Of a stretch of 33,162 nucleotides of DNA, positions 26,859-33,162 are shown piece after piece; position 1 is the first letter of the stretch, and each line of letters starts with the position of its first letter. A model generated the notes under the pieces. That model was given only the letters and a program-made list of their open reading frames with translations, made no database searches and had not been told where the DNA came from. Origin of the DNA: Actinomycetota bacterium. Its GTDB lineage: Bacteria; Actinomycetota; Thermoleophilia; Solirubrobacterales; 70-9. The stretch is taken from the NCBI GenBank assembly GCA_005885405.1, contig VAYN01000009.1, positions 1 through 33,162 on the forward strand, written 5' to 3'. Position numbers and translations under genes: made by a program.

Positions 26859-27890
26859 ATGCAGGAGCTCCCGACGATCCAACCTACTTTCGCCCCGGAG
26901 CTGAGCCCGGAGCAGGTCGCTGAGATCAGCGACGAGATCCGCGTGCTCGCAGAGCAGCGGAACGCGGTCATCCTCGCCCACAACTACGAGCTTCCCGAGG
27001 TCCAGGACGTCGCCAACTACCGCGGCGACTCGCTCGGGCTCTCGCGCCAGGCGGCCGAGACCGACGCCGAGGTGATCGCCTTCTGCGGTGTCCACTTCAT
27101 GGCCGAGACCGCCTCGATCCTCTCGCCGCAGAAGACCGTCCTGATCCCTGACCTCGACGCCGGCTGCTCGCTCGCCGACTCGATTACCGCCGACCAGCTC
27201 CGCGCCTGGAAGGCCGAATACCCCGGCGCCCTCGTCGTCATGTACGTCAACACCTCGGCCGAGGTGAAGGCCGAGACCGACTACTGCGTCACCTCCTCCA
27301 ACGCCGTCGACGTCGTCCGCCACATCTGGGCCGAGCACGGCCCCGAGACCGAGATCCTCTTCGGCCCCGACATGTGGCTCGGCGCCTTCGTCGAGCGCGA
27401 GACCGGCCTGGTCGAAGAACCCGAGCGCCGCGGCCGCTTCCACATCTGGGACGGCGAGTGCCACGTCCACGCCGGGATCAAGCCGCTCGACATCGCCCGC
27501 ACCCGCGACGAACACCCGAACGCCGAGTTCCTGATCCACCCCGAGTGCGGCTGCTCGACCCAGGCGATGGAGTACGTCGCCTCCGGCGACATCGACCCCG
27601 ATGGCGTCCACATGCTCTCCACCTCGGGGATGCAGAAGCACGTCGAAGCGCACCCCGACGGCGAGTTCATCGTCGCCACCGAGAACGGGATGCTCTACCC
27701 GCTGCAGCAGGCTGCGCCCCGCGCCAACCTGATCGAGGCCAACCGGATGGCCACCTGCAAATACATGAAGATGATCACGCTGCCGAAACTGCGGGACGCC
27801 CTGCGGGATATGAAGTTCGAGGTCAGCGTCGCCCCGGAGATCGCCGAGCGGGCGCGGATCCCGATCGAGCGCATGGTCGCGATCGGTTAG
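26859..27890 (+). CDS. nadA: Quinolinate synthase A (4Fe-4S)
   Basis: 343 residues from the ATG at 26859, preceded by a strong AGGAAAGGAAGG site; the longer upstream open frame is antisense to the glycosylase gene. It condenses iminoaspartate with dihydroxyacetone phosphate to quinolinate. Three domains are marked by AHNYELPEVQD (His41), HPECGCS and MATCKYMKMI. Cluster ligands are most likely Cys103 (DAGCSLAD), Cys230 or Cys232, and Cys300. Length and the GCS motif match the longer, Bacillus-type NadA. The iminoaspartate source (NadB or aspartate dehydrogenase) is not in the window. Confidence 0.96.
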   Translation: MQELPTIQPTFAPELSPEQVAEISDEIRVLAEQRNAVILAHNYELPEVQDVANYRGDSLGLSRQAAETDAEVIAFCGVHFMAETASILSPQKTVLIPDLDAGCSLADSITADQLRAWKAEYPGALVVMYVNTSAEVKAETDYCVTSSNAVDVVRHIWAEHGPETEILFGPDMWLGAFVERETGLVEEPERRGRFHIWDGECHVHAGIKPLDIARTRDEHPNAEFLIHPECGCSTQAMEYVASGDIDPDGVHMLSTSGMQKHVEAHPDGEFIVATENGMLYPLQQAAPRANLIEANRMATCKYMKMITLPKLRDALRDMKFEVSVAPEIAERARIPIERMVAIG

Positions 27891-27920
27891 CGTCGGCTTT
27901 TCACCCTTCTTGTAAGCGGC

Positions 27921-27937
27921 TTTACCCGTTCTTTGCC
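27921..27937 (+). promoter_or_regulatory. Candidate response-regulator box upstream of the haem protein gene
   Basis: TTTACC (27921-27926) and TTTGCC (27932-27937) are direct repeats exactly 11 bases apart; a weaker TTTCAC lies 22 bases before the first (27899-27904). The spacing of one helical turn is typical of OmpR/PhoB-family tandem sites. The same half-sites precede the gene at 30997. Confidence 0.45.
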
Positions 27938-27960
27938 CGCCCTCCGGCAGGCTCCCGACC

Positions 27961-28455
27961 GTGCCGGAGATGAACGAGCAACGGCGGCGGTGGCCACCAT
28001 CGCGTCGCCAAGTCAAGCTCGGCCTCCTCGTCATCGTCGCCCTACTGCTGCTGATCCAGCTCGTCCCCTACGGCCGGGCCTCCCACAGCAATCCGCCGGT
28101 TACCCAAGCGGCGAAATGGCCGGCCGGGCCAGGGCAGCAGATCGCCGAAGCCGGCTGTTACGACTGCCACAGCAACCTGACGAAATGGCGCTGGTACTCG
28201 AATGTCGCCCCTTCCTCATGGCTTGTCGAGCACGACGTCGAAGATGGGCGCGGCGCCCTCGACTTCTCCGAATGGGACAAGCCGCAGCCCGATGCCGGCG
28301 AGCTGATCGAGAAGGTTGAAAGCGGCGAGATGCCGCCCCTCCAATACAAGCTCGCGCACGGGGAGGCCCGTCTCTCCTCGCAGGAGAAGAAGCAGCTGGT
28401 AGCGGCGATCACCCGCCTATACGCGACCGATCCGCCGCCGCTCGGCGGCGGCTGA
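27961..28455 (+). CDS. Membrane-anchored haem-binding (cytochrome c-like) protein
   Basis: 164 residues starting at GTG 27961, or nine bases later at an ATG. A positively charged N-terminus and one membrane helix (about 18-36) act as an uncleaved anchor, placing the rest outside the membrane. Cys66-Tyr-Asp-Cys69-His70 is a c-type haem attachment site, and Met124 in SGEMPP could be the axial ligand. The domain matches the haem-binding domain proteins of about this size in which CYDCHSNxT...WYSNVAPSSWLVxHDV is conserved. Probably a small electron carrier. It is preceded by TTT(A/G)CC repeats and ends 4 bases from the convergent two-component operon. Confidence 0.82.
   Translation: MPEMNEQRRRWPPSRRQVKLGLLVIVALLLLIQLVPYGRASHSNPPVTQAAKWPAGPGQQIAEAGCYDCHSNLTKWRWYSNVAPSSWLVEHDVEDGRGALDFSEWDKPQPDAGELIEKVESGEMPPLQYKLAHGEARLSSQEKKQLVAAITRLYATDPPPLGGG
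28432..28451. terminator. Strong GC hairpin at the convergent junction
   Basis: CCGCCGCC (28432-28439), loop GCTC, GGCGGCGG (28444-28451): eight perfect G-C pairs ending just before the haem protein stop codon (TGA 28453-28455). It encodes the Pro-Pro-Pro-Leu-Gly-Gly-Gly C-terminus. No U-tract, but U-poor hairpins can end transcription in high-GC actinobacteria. A role as a bidirectional terminator between two convergent units is inferred. Confidence 0.4.
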
Positions 28456-28459
28456 GACC

Positions 28460-28753
28460 TCAATCGTCGTCGCCGTCGGAGTCGCCACCGCCGTGATCGT
28501 CGGGGACGGTGGTTTCTTCCGGGGGTGGGGGTTCTTCGGTCGTGGTCGTCCGAGGCCCGTCGCCGGTCCCCCTTGGTTCGCCTTCGGGCCGGACGTTCAG
28601 CGCCGGGGCGAGGGCGTCGCCGGCTGAGACCGATTCCGAGGCGATCCCGATCTGCCGGCTGGTCAGGTTGGCGGCGGCGATCGCGATCGCGATCGCAATC
28701 GCCAGGCCGAGGAGGGCGAGCAGGACCCATTTCGCCGTCGCCGAGAGGCTCAC
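28460..28753 (-). CDS. Small membrane-anchored protein of the two-component operon
   Basis: 97 residues: one N-terminal membrane helix (about 8-28, rich in Ala/Ile), a short conserved-looking segment (LTSRQIGIASESVSAGDALAPA, about 30-51), and a Pro/Thr/Glu-rich then Asp/Gly-rich acidic tail. The start overlaps the kinase stop by four bases (ATGA), so it is the third gene of the regulator-kinase unit. Its small size, topology and coupling suggest an accessory or sensory partner of the kinase; no domain name can be given. Confidence 0.7.
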   Translation of the reverse strand: MSLSATAKWVLLALLGLAIAIAIAIAAANLTSRQIGIASESVSAGDALAPALNVRPEGEPRGTGDGPRTTTTEEPPPPEETTVPDDHGGGDSDGDDD

Positions 28754-30132
28754 GAGCGCACCTCCGCCGGCGCCAGCTCGATCGTCGCCACGAGGCCGCC
28801 GCCGTCACGGTTGCGGAGACGGACGTCCCCGTCCCACTGGCGCGTCAGCTCGCGGGCGATCGCCAGACCAAGGCCAGTTCCCGGGGCGCCGCGGCGGCCG
28901 GCGCTGCCGCGGCTGAAGCGCTCGAAGACCGCCTCCTCCTCGCCCGCGGAGAGACCGGGCCCTTCGTCGAGGACGGCGATCCGGCCGGGCGCAACCCGCA
29001 GCTGCACAGCCGATCCGCGCGGCGAGTAGGCGAGCGCGTTCTCGACCAGGCAGTCAAGCGTGCGCTCCAGATCCGGCGCCGCGCACCAGCCCTCGGCCGC
29101 TATGTCTCCGGTTTCGGCCGTCAGCTCGATGCCACGGTCCTCGGCGCTCGCCCGCCAGCGCTCCGCCGCCCGCCCCGCCGCCTCCCGCAGGTCCAGCCGC
29201 TCACCCGGCACTTCGTGCTCGCCGGCGCGGCTGAGGATCAGCAGCTCGTCGACGATCAGCGAGAGGCGGTCGATCTCGCCCATCGCCGCCCCGAGCTCCC
29301 GCTCGGTCCCAGCGTCGCCGCGGAAGCGGTCGGCGAGGTTCTCCAGGCGCAGTCGCAGGCCCGTCAGCGGCGTCCGCAACTGGTGGGAGGCATCGGCGAC
29401 GAAATCCTGCTGGACGCGCAGCAGCCGCTTGATCCGCTGCGTCATCTCGTTGAAGGCGCGGGCCAGCGAGCGCTGCTCGGTGCTCCCCTGGACGGCGACG
29501 GTGGTGTCGAGGTTGCCTTCGGCGACGCGGCGGGCGGCGCTGTCGAGGCGATGGATCGGCCGGGCGATCTGCTGGGCGATCAAAGCGCCAGCGACGATCC
29601 CAAGGAGGAGCACGACGCCGGCGAGGGCGGCGATGTCGAGGATCGAGGTCTTCACGGCCTCGTGGACCGCCTCGACGCTTTGGGTGATTCGAACCGCGCC
29701 GACCGGGCGGTTGCGCTCGAGGATCGGAGTCGAGGTGGCGAGGATCTCTTCGCCGAGCGTTTCGCTGTCGCGGGTGATCTGTTCTCCGCGTCCCTCGAGG
29801 GCCGCTTCCACCTCGGGGCGGTCGTCGTAGCTGCGCCCCGACGCCGCCCCGGCCGAGTCGGCGAGCAGGTCCCCGCGGGCGTCGACGACGATGACCCGGC
29901 CCCGCACGCTTTCCGCCGAGCGCTCGGCGATCCGCTGCAGCGGCAACGGCTGCGGGGGGTCGACGAACTCGGTGGCGCTGGTCGCGACCACTTCGGCCTG
30001 GCTGCGCGCCTGGCCCTTGACCTCGCTGTCGACGCGGTCGCGCAGGCTCAGCGCCAACGGCACACCGAAGGCGATCAGCGCCAGCAGGAGCACGTAGGCC
30101 AGCGCCAAGAGGAGGGTTGCGCGGAGGCTCAG
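28750..30132 (-). CDS. Membrane sensor histidine kinase
   Basis: About 460 residues if started at CTG (30132-30130), whose last two bases overlap the regulator's TGA (CTGA); the first conventional start, TTG at 30108, is 8 codons further in and has no ribosome-binding site. From that TTG: membrane helix 1 about 3-21, an extracytoplasmic sensor region about 22-155, helix 2 about 156-178, HAMP about 179-232, and the phosphoacceptor His242 in FVADASHQLRTPLTGLRLRLE. N, G1 (LDEGPGL) and G2 (GAPGTGLGLAIAREL) boxes of the ATPase follow. It phosphorylates the OmpR-type regulator encoded just upstream. Confidence 0.93.
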   Translation of the reverse strand: MSLRATLLLALAYVLLLALIAFGVPLALSLRDRVDSEVKGQARSQAEVVATSATEFVDPPQPLPLQRIAERSAESVRGRVIVVDARGDLLADSAGAASGRSYDDRPEVEAALEGRGEQITRDSETLGEEILATSTPILERNRPVGAVRITQSVEAVHEAVKTSILDIAALAGVVLLLGIVAGALIAQQIARPIHRLDSAARRVAEGNLDTTVAVQGSTEQRSLARAFNEMTQRIKRLLRVQQDFVADASHQLRTPLTGLRLRLENLADRFRGDAGTERELGAAMGEIDRLSLIVDELLILSRAGEHEVPGERLDLREAAGRAAERWRASAEDRGIELTAETGDIAAEGWCAAPDLERTLDCLVENALAYSPRGSAVQLRVAPGRIAVLDEGPGLSAGEEEAVFERFSRGSAGRRGAPGTGLGLAIARELTRQWDGDVRLRNRDGGGLVATIELAPAEVRS

Positions 30133-30860
30133 CGGTCCGGTTCCCCGTCCTCCGGGGCGGCGAAGCGGAAGCCGACGCCGCGGACCGTCTCGATGTAGGT
30201 CGGGTCGGCGGGGTCGTCGTCGAGCTTGCGCCGTAGCCAGCCGATGTGGACGTCGAGCGTCTTGGTCGAGCCGAACCAGTTCGTGTCCCAGACCTCGGAC
30301 ATCAGGTCCTCGCGCTTGATGACGTGGCCGGCGTTCCGCATCAGCGCCGCCAGGAGGTCGAACTCCTTGCGCGACAGCTCCAGCTCCTCGCCGCGGAGGC
30401 GGGCGATCCGCGCCGCCGGGTCCAGCTCCAGTTCTCTGATCGTGATCGGCTCCAGGGCGGGGCCGTCGCCGTTTTCGCGCGGAGCGCTGCGCCGCAGGAC
30501 GGCGCGGATGCGGGAGATCACCTCGGCGGCGCTGAAGGGCTTGACCACGTAGTCGTCGGCGCCGAGCTCGAGGCCGACGATCTTGTCCATCTCCGTGCCG
30601 CGGGCCGTCAGCATCACGATCGGCACGTCGGAGCGTCGGCGCAGCTCGCGGCAGACGTCGCGGCCGTCGCCGTCGGGGAGGGCGAGGTCGAGCATCACCA
30701 GGTCCGGGTCCTCTGAGTCGGTGAGCTCCAGCGCACCGGCGGCGGTACCGGTGACGACGGCTTCAAAGCCCGCCCGCCGCAGCGCCTCGGCGAAGGGCTG
30801 CGAGATCGATTCCTCGTCCTCGACGACGAGGATGCGGCCGCCCGGAGACTGGCTGCTCAT
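30129..30860 (-). CDS. OmpR/PhoB-family response regulator
   Basis: 243 residues. Receiver domain at about 9-123: acidic pair VEDEES (Glu14/Asp15), phosphoacceptor Asp58 in VMLDLALPDGDG, Thr in MLTARG and Lys in YVVKPFS. The C-terminal winged helix (about 140-235) has ELELSRKEFDLLAALMRNAGHVIKREDLMSEVWD and KTLDVHIGWLRRKLDDDPADPTYIETVRGVGFRF, the PhoB-type DNA-binding signature. Such regulators bind tandem direct repeats about 11 bases apart. Repeats of that kind lie in the divergent gap upstream of this gene and before the haem protein gene. Confidence 0.95.
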   Translation of the reverse strand: MSSQSPGGRILVVEDEESISQPFAEALRRAGFEAVVTGTAAGALELTDSEDPDLVMLDLALPDGDGRDVCRELRRRSDVPIVMLTARGTEMDKIVGLELGADDYVVKPFSAAEVISRIRAVLRRSAPRENGDGPALEPITIRELELDPAARIARLRGEELELSRKEFDLLAALMRNAGHVIKREDLMSEVWDTNWFGSTKTLDVHIGWLRRKLDDDPADPTYIETVRGVGFRFAAPEDGEPDR

Positions 30861-30910
30861 AGATCAACTGTAGGGCCTGCTTCGGCAATTCAGGCCCGCC
30901 CGGCGCAGGT

Positions 30911-30939
30911 TTTGCCAGGGCTTTACCGATCGCTTTCCG
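30911..30939. promoter_or_regulatory. Candidate response-regulator boxes in the divergent gap
   Basis: TTTGCC (30911-30916), TTTACC (30922-30927) and TTTCCG (30934-30939) form three direct repeats spaced 11 and 12 bases. They lie between the response regulator (start 30860, minus) and the gene at 30997 (plus), so they could serve both autoregulation and the ApbE-containing operon. The half-sites match those at 27921-27937. Confidence 0.5.
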
Positions 30940-30996
30940 GCGCTTGGAGGGGGTGGGCGCAGACTGGCTCCACAAGCTGCGAACCAGGGAGACGCC

Positions 30997-31383
30997 GTGA
31001 AGAACGCCAAAGTCAAGGTCGCGACCGGAGCCACCGCCGTTCTCCTCGGGGGGCTGGGCGGGCTGGCGCTGAGTCAAGGAGGCAAGGAGCCGGTCAAGCC
31101 GGTGGCCGACAACCCCGTCGTCCACACGAAGGTGATCCGGCGCACCATCCACGTCACCAAGCACGCAAAGCCGAAGCACCCGCCGGCGGCCGCCCCGGTC
31201 GAACCGGCGCCGGAACCCGCCCCCGTCGTCACCGCAGCGAGCGGCAGCAGCGAACCGGCTCCGATTGCCACTGCGAGCAGCGGCGGCGAAGCCGAATTCG
31301 CGCCGGTGACGACGGCGACCAGTGGTGGAGGTGGCGGCGGCGAGGTCGAGTACGAGAGCGAGGGGGAGGGCGGCGATGACTGA
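30997..31383 (+). CDS. Small membrane or secreted protein with VH-KVI-R motif (copy 1)
   Basis: 128 residues starting at GTG with an AGGGAG site upstream. A basic N-terminus and hydrophobic stretch (about 8-26) act as anchor or signal. It is followed by NPVVHTKVIRRTIHVTKHAKPKH (about 39-61) and a low-complexity tail of Pro, Ala, Ser and Gly ending in an acidic patch. The VHTKVIRRT segment resembles VHVRKVIKRRVVT of the next gene. I do not recognise a named family. It overlaps the next gene by eight bases and begins a run of four overlapping genes that includes apbE. Confidence 0.65.
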   Translation: MKNAKVKVATGATAVLLGGLGGLALSQGGKEPVKPVADNPVVHTKVIRRTIHVTKHAKPKHPPAAAPVEPAPEPAPVVTAASGSSEPAPIATASSGGEAEFAPVTTATSGGGGGGEVEYESEGEGGDD

Positions 31384-31654
31384 GTGGCGCCGTTCCAAGC
31401 GTCCCCCCGCGGCTCTGGTCTTCTGGCCGTCGATCCTCCTCTTCGCGGCGCTCTTCGCCCTGCTCGCCTATCGCTTCCCGGCCGAACAGGCGGCGAGCGC
31501 GGCGGCGCGCCAGGTCCACGTCCGCAAGGTGATCAAGCGGCGGGTCGTGACGACGATCGTCCCCTCGCCCGGCGCAAACACTGTCAGCAGCGAACCCGCC
31601 GAAAGCTCCTCCTACTCCTCTCCGGCCGAACCGGTGGTGACCAGCTCCTCATGA
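31376..31654 (+). CDS. Small single-helix membrane protein with VH-KVI-R motif (copy 2)
   Basis: 92 residues from the ATG at 31376 (a longer frame upstream only overlaps copy 1). Basic start MTEWRRSKRPP, one membrane helix (about 12-30: ALVFWPSILLFAALFALLAY), then a juxtamembrane segment QVHVRKVIKRRVVTTI (about 46-61) and a Ser/Pro-rich tail. Topology and the VHxxKVIxR segment are shared with the preceding protein, suggesting divergent paralogues. Its stop overlaps the apbE start (ATGA), so it is translated together with the flavin transferase; partner role is inferred. Confidence 0.68.
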   Translation: MTEWRRSKRPPAALVFWPSILLFAALFALLAYRFPAEQAASAAARQVHVRKVIKRRVVTTIVPSPGANTVSSEPAESSSYSSPAEPVVTSSS

Positions 31655-32622
31655 GTGAACGCGACCTCAGCTTCGAGGCGATGGGCAGCCACGTGCGGCT
31701 GTTGATCGGCGAGCCCGGGCCGGGGATGCCGCCGGCCGCCGTCGCGGCCGAGCAGGGGCGACGGTTCATCGAGGACTTCGAGGCGGCGCTTTCCCGCTTC
31801 AGGCCCGACAGCGAGCTCTGTCGGCTGAACGCCGACCCGCGGGGTCGGGTGCCCGCCTCGGAGCTGATGCGCCGCGCCGTCCAGGCGGGCGTCTTCGCCG
31901 CCGAGCGCAGCGGAGGTCTCGTCGATCCGACCCTGGTTGACGAGATCGAGAGCGCGGGCTATCTCGCCTCGCGTGCCGGGATGCAGGGTTTGCCGCTTCC
32001 CGAGGCGCTCGCCGACGCCCCGCCGCGGCGACCGGCGAGCCCGCGGCCTGAGCAGCGGTGGCGCTGCTTTGAGGTCGACAACGGGGTGGGGGAGATAGTC
32101 CGTCCGCCGGGGCTCCGCTTCGACACCGGCGGCACCGGCAAGGGCCTGGCCGCCGACATGGTCGCCGCCGGCCTGCGCGGCTACTCGCGCTTCATCGTCG
32201 ACTGCGGCGGCGACATCCGGATCGGCGGCGCCGACGCGCTCGTCCATCCCTACGAGGTCTACGTCGAGCACCCGATCAGCGGCACCCGCGCCCACGTCCT
32301 GCGCCTCGGCTCCGGTGGCGTCGCCACCTCCGGCATCAACGTCCGGATCTGGCGTGACGAGCGGGGGCGTTTCGCCCACCACCTGCTCGATCCGGCGAGC
32401 GGCAAGCCCGCCTGGACCGGCCTCGTCGGCGCCACCGCCCTCGGCGACAGCGCCCTGGAAGCCGAGACGCTCTCGAAGGCAGCCTTGCTCTCCGGACCCG
32501 AGCACGGCCGCGAGATCCTCGTCGGGCGCGGCGGGATGCTGATCCACGACAGCGGCCGGGCGGAGCTGGTCGGGCCGCTGGCGGTGGCACCGCGCATCCG
32601 GCTGCCGGAGTTGATCGGGTGA
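31651..32622 (+). CDS. apbE: FAD:protein FMN transferase (ApbE family)
   Basis: 323 residues from the ATG at 31651, which overlaps the previous TGA. Family motifs: DTGGTGKG at 158-165 (GGIAKG-like FAD binding), CGGDIRIGG at 185-193, VATSG at 224-228, HHLLDPASGKPA at 243-254, and the ALGDSALEAETLSKA metal/flavin segment from about 263. The enzyme splits FAD and attaches FMN covalently to a Ser/Thr of a target protein. No signal peptide or lipobox is visible, so it appears cytoplasmic. No FMN-binding-domain substrate is encoded in the window; one may follow the ferric-reductase-like gene. Confidence 0.92.
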   Translation: MSERDLSFEAMGSHVRLLIGEPGPGMPPAAVAAEQGRRFIEDFEAALSRFRPDSELCRLNADPRGRVPASELMRRAVQAGVFAAERSGGLVDPTLVDEIESAGYLASRAGMQGLPLPEALADAPPRRPASPRPEQRWRCFEVDNGVGEIVRPPGLRFDTGGTGKGLAADMVAAGLRGYSRFIVDCGGDIRIGGADALVHPYEVYVEHPISGTRAHVLRLGSGGVATSGINVRIWRDERGRFAHHLLDPASGKPAWTGLVGATALGDSALEAETLSKAALLSGPEHGREILVGRGGMLIHDSGRAELVGPLAVAPRIRLPELIG

Positions 32623-33162
32623 ACGTCAGCGGCAGCGCCGAAGCGATCGAGACCCACGGCTGGTGGCTGGCCAGCCGCGCCTCCGGCCTGGTGGCGCTGG
32701 TCCTCGTCACCGTCTCGGTCTTCCTCGGCCTGGCGATGGCGGGGAAGCTGATGCGCCGCCCCGGCCTCGGGAAGAAGCTGATGGCGCTGCACGAGCAGAC
32801 CGCGCTCGCGGGCCTAATCGCGATCTCCGTTCATGGCATCGCCCTGCTCGGCGATCCCTGGCTAAATCCTGGCGTCGCCGGAGTCACCGTCCCCTTTGCG
32901 CTCGGCTTCAAGACTTTCTTCACCGGCCTCGGCGTGATCGCCGCCTATCTGGCGGCCCTGCTCGGCCTCAGCTACTACTTCCGGCGCCGCATCGGAACCA
33001 AGCTCTGGCGCAAGGCGCACCGGGCGACGGTCCTCGTTTTCGTGCTCGGCCTCGTCCACGCGCTTGGTGCCGGCAGCGACGCGGGCGCGCCCTGGTTCCG
33101 CTGGTGGGTGATGCTGACGACGCCCCTGATCGGGGCCCTCTTCACGCACCGCGTTATGAAAT
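32619..33162 (+). CDS. Ferric-reductase-like transmembrane protein, 3' end outside window
   Basis: Starts at GTG 32619, overlapping the apbE TGA (GTGA); 181 codons are visible and the frame is still open at the window end. At least four or five hydrophobic segments are seen, with His residues in ALHEQTALAGLIAISVHGIALL, KAHRATVLVFVLGLVHALGAG and THRVM placed as in the haem-binding helices of ferric reductase / YedZ (MsrQ)-type domains. It probably passes electrons across the membrane through two b haems. Coupling to apbE points to a flavin-linked electron transfer chain; cytoplasmic FAD/NAD-binding domains may follow outside the window. Confidence 0.8.
   Translation, partial: MNVSGSAEAIETHGWWLASRASGLVALVLVTVSVFLGLAMAGKLMRRPGLGKKLMALHEQTALAGLIAISVHGIALLGDPWLNPGVAGVTVPFALGFKTFFTGLGVIAAYLAALLGLSYYFRRRIGTKLWRKAHRATVLVFVLGLVHALGAGSDAGAPWFRWWVMLTTPLIGALFTHRVMK

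Overview
The window is a GC-rich, gene-dense bacterial chromosome segment. Protein style, tight operons, the separate b/delta ATP synthase subunits, the OmpR-type two-component system and leaderless-looking promoters suggest a deep-branching actinobacterium, probably of the Thermoleophilia (Solirubrobacterales/Gaiellales type). This is an inference from recognisable families and base composition; no rRNA or other decisive marker is present. I see no tRNA, rRNA, CRISPR array, prophage or transposase gene.

Layout. (1) 1-2150: the 3' part of an asparagine synthetase-like gene and a WecA/TagO-type undecaprenyl-phosphate sugar-1-phosphate transferase. (2) 2265-9589: a complete F1Fo ATP synthase operon (AtpI-position membrane protein, then a, c, b, delta, alpha, gamma, beta, epsilon). 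(3) 9594-16615: an M20 peptidase, a LytR-CpsA-Psr cell-wall ligase, UDP-glucose dehydrogenase, and a nucleotidyltransferase / SIS-domain sugar-phosphate isomerase / nucleotidyltransferase trio. Together these read as supply and attachment of surface polysaccharide. (4) 16617-22656: comF, hpf (inverted), secA, a SnoaL-like gene and prfB. This matches the comF-hpf-secA-prfB order known from Bacillus. prfB needs a +1 programmed frameshift at an in-frame UGA. (5) 22656-24929: an esterase (+) facing a minus-strand operon of ECF sigma factor, O6-alkylguanine methyltransferase and an acidic secreted protein. (6) 25037-27890: nadC and nadA with an Fpg/Nei-type glycosylase between them on the other strand. 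(7) 27961-33162: a redox-flavoured locus with a membrane-anchored CxxCH haem protein, a response regulator / histidine kinase / small membrane protein operon on the minus strand, two related small membrane proteins, ApbE (FMN transferase) and a ferric-reductase-like membrane protein cut by the window end.

Most notable observations. Three intergenic elements (16617-16728, 21142-21262, 21369-21486) are long inverted repeats whose continuous matching starts exactly at a GGAG tetranucleotide; they resemble REP/REPIN-type mobile repeats. The prfB frameshift keeps CUU-UGA-C but lacks the usual internal Shine-Dalgarno. secA, prfB and nadC share an identical TANNNT-N6-ATG start arrangement typical of leaderless mRNAs. 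TTT(A/G)CC direct repeats at about 11 bp precede both plus-strand transcription units that flank the two-component operon, and may be its operators. The kinase gene probably starts at a CTG that overlaps the regulator's stop codon.
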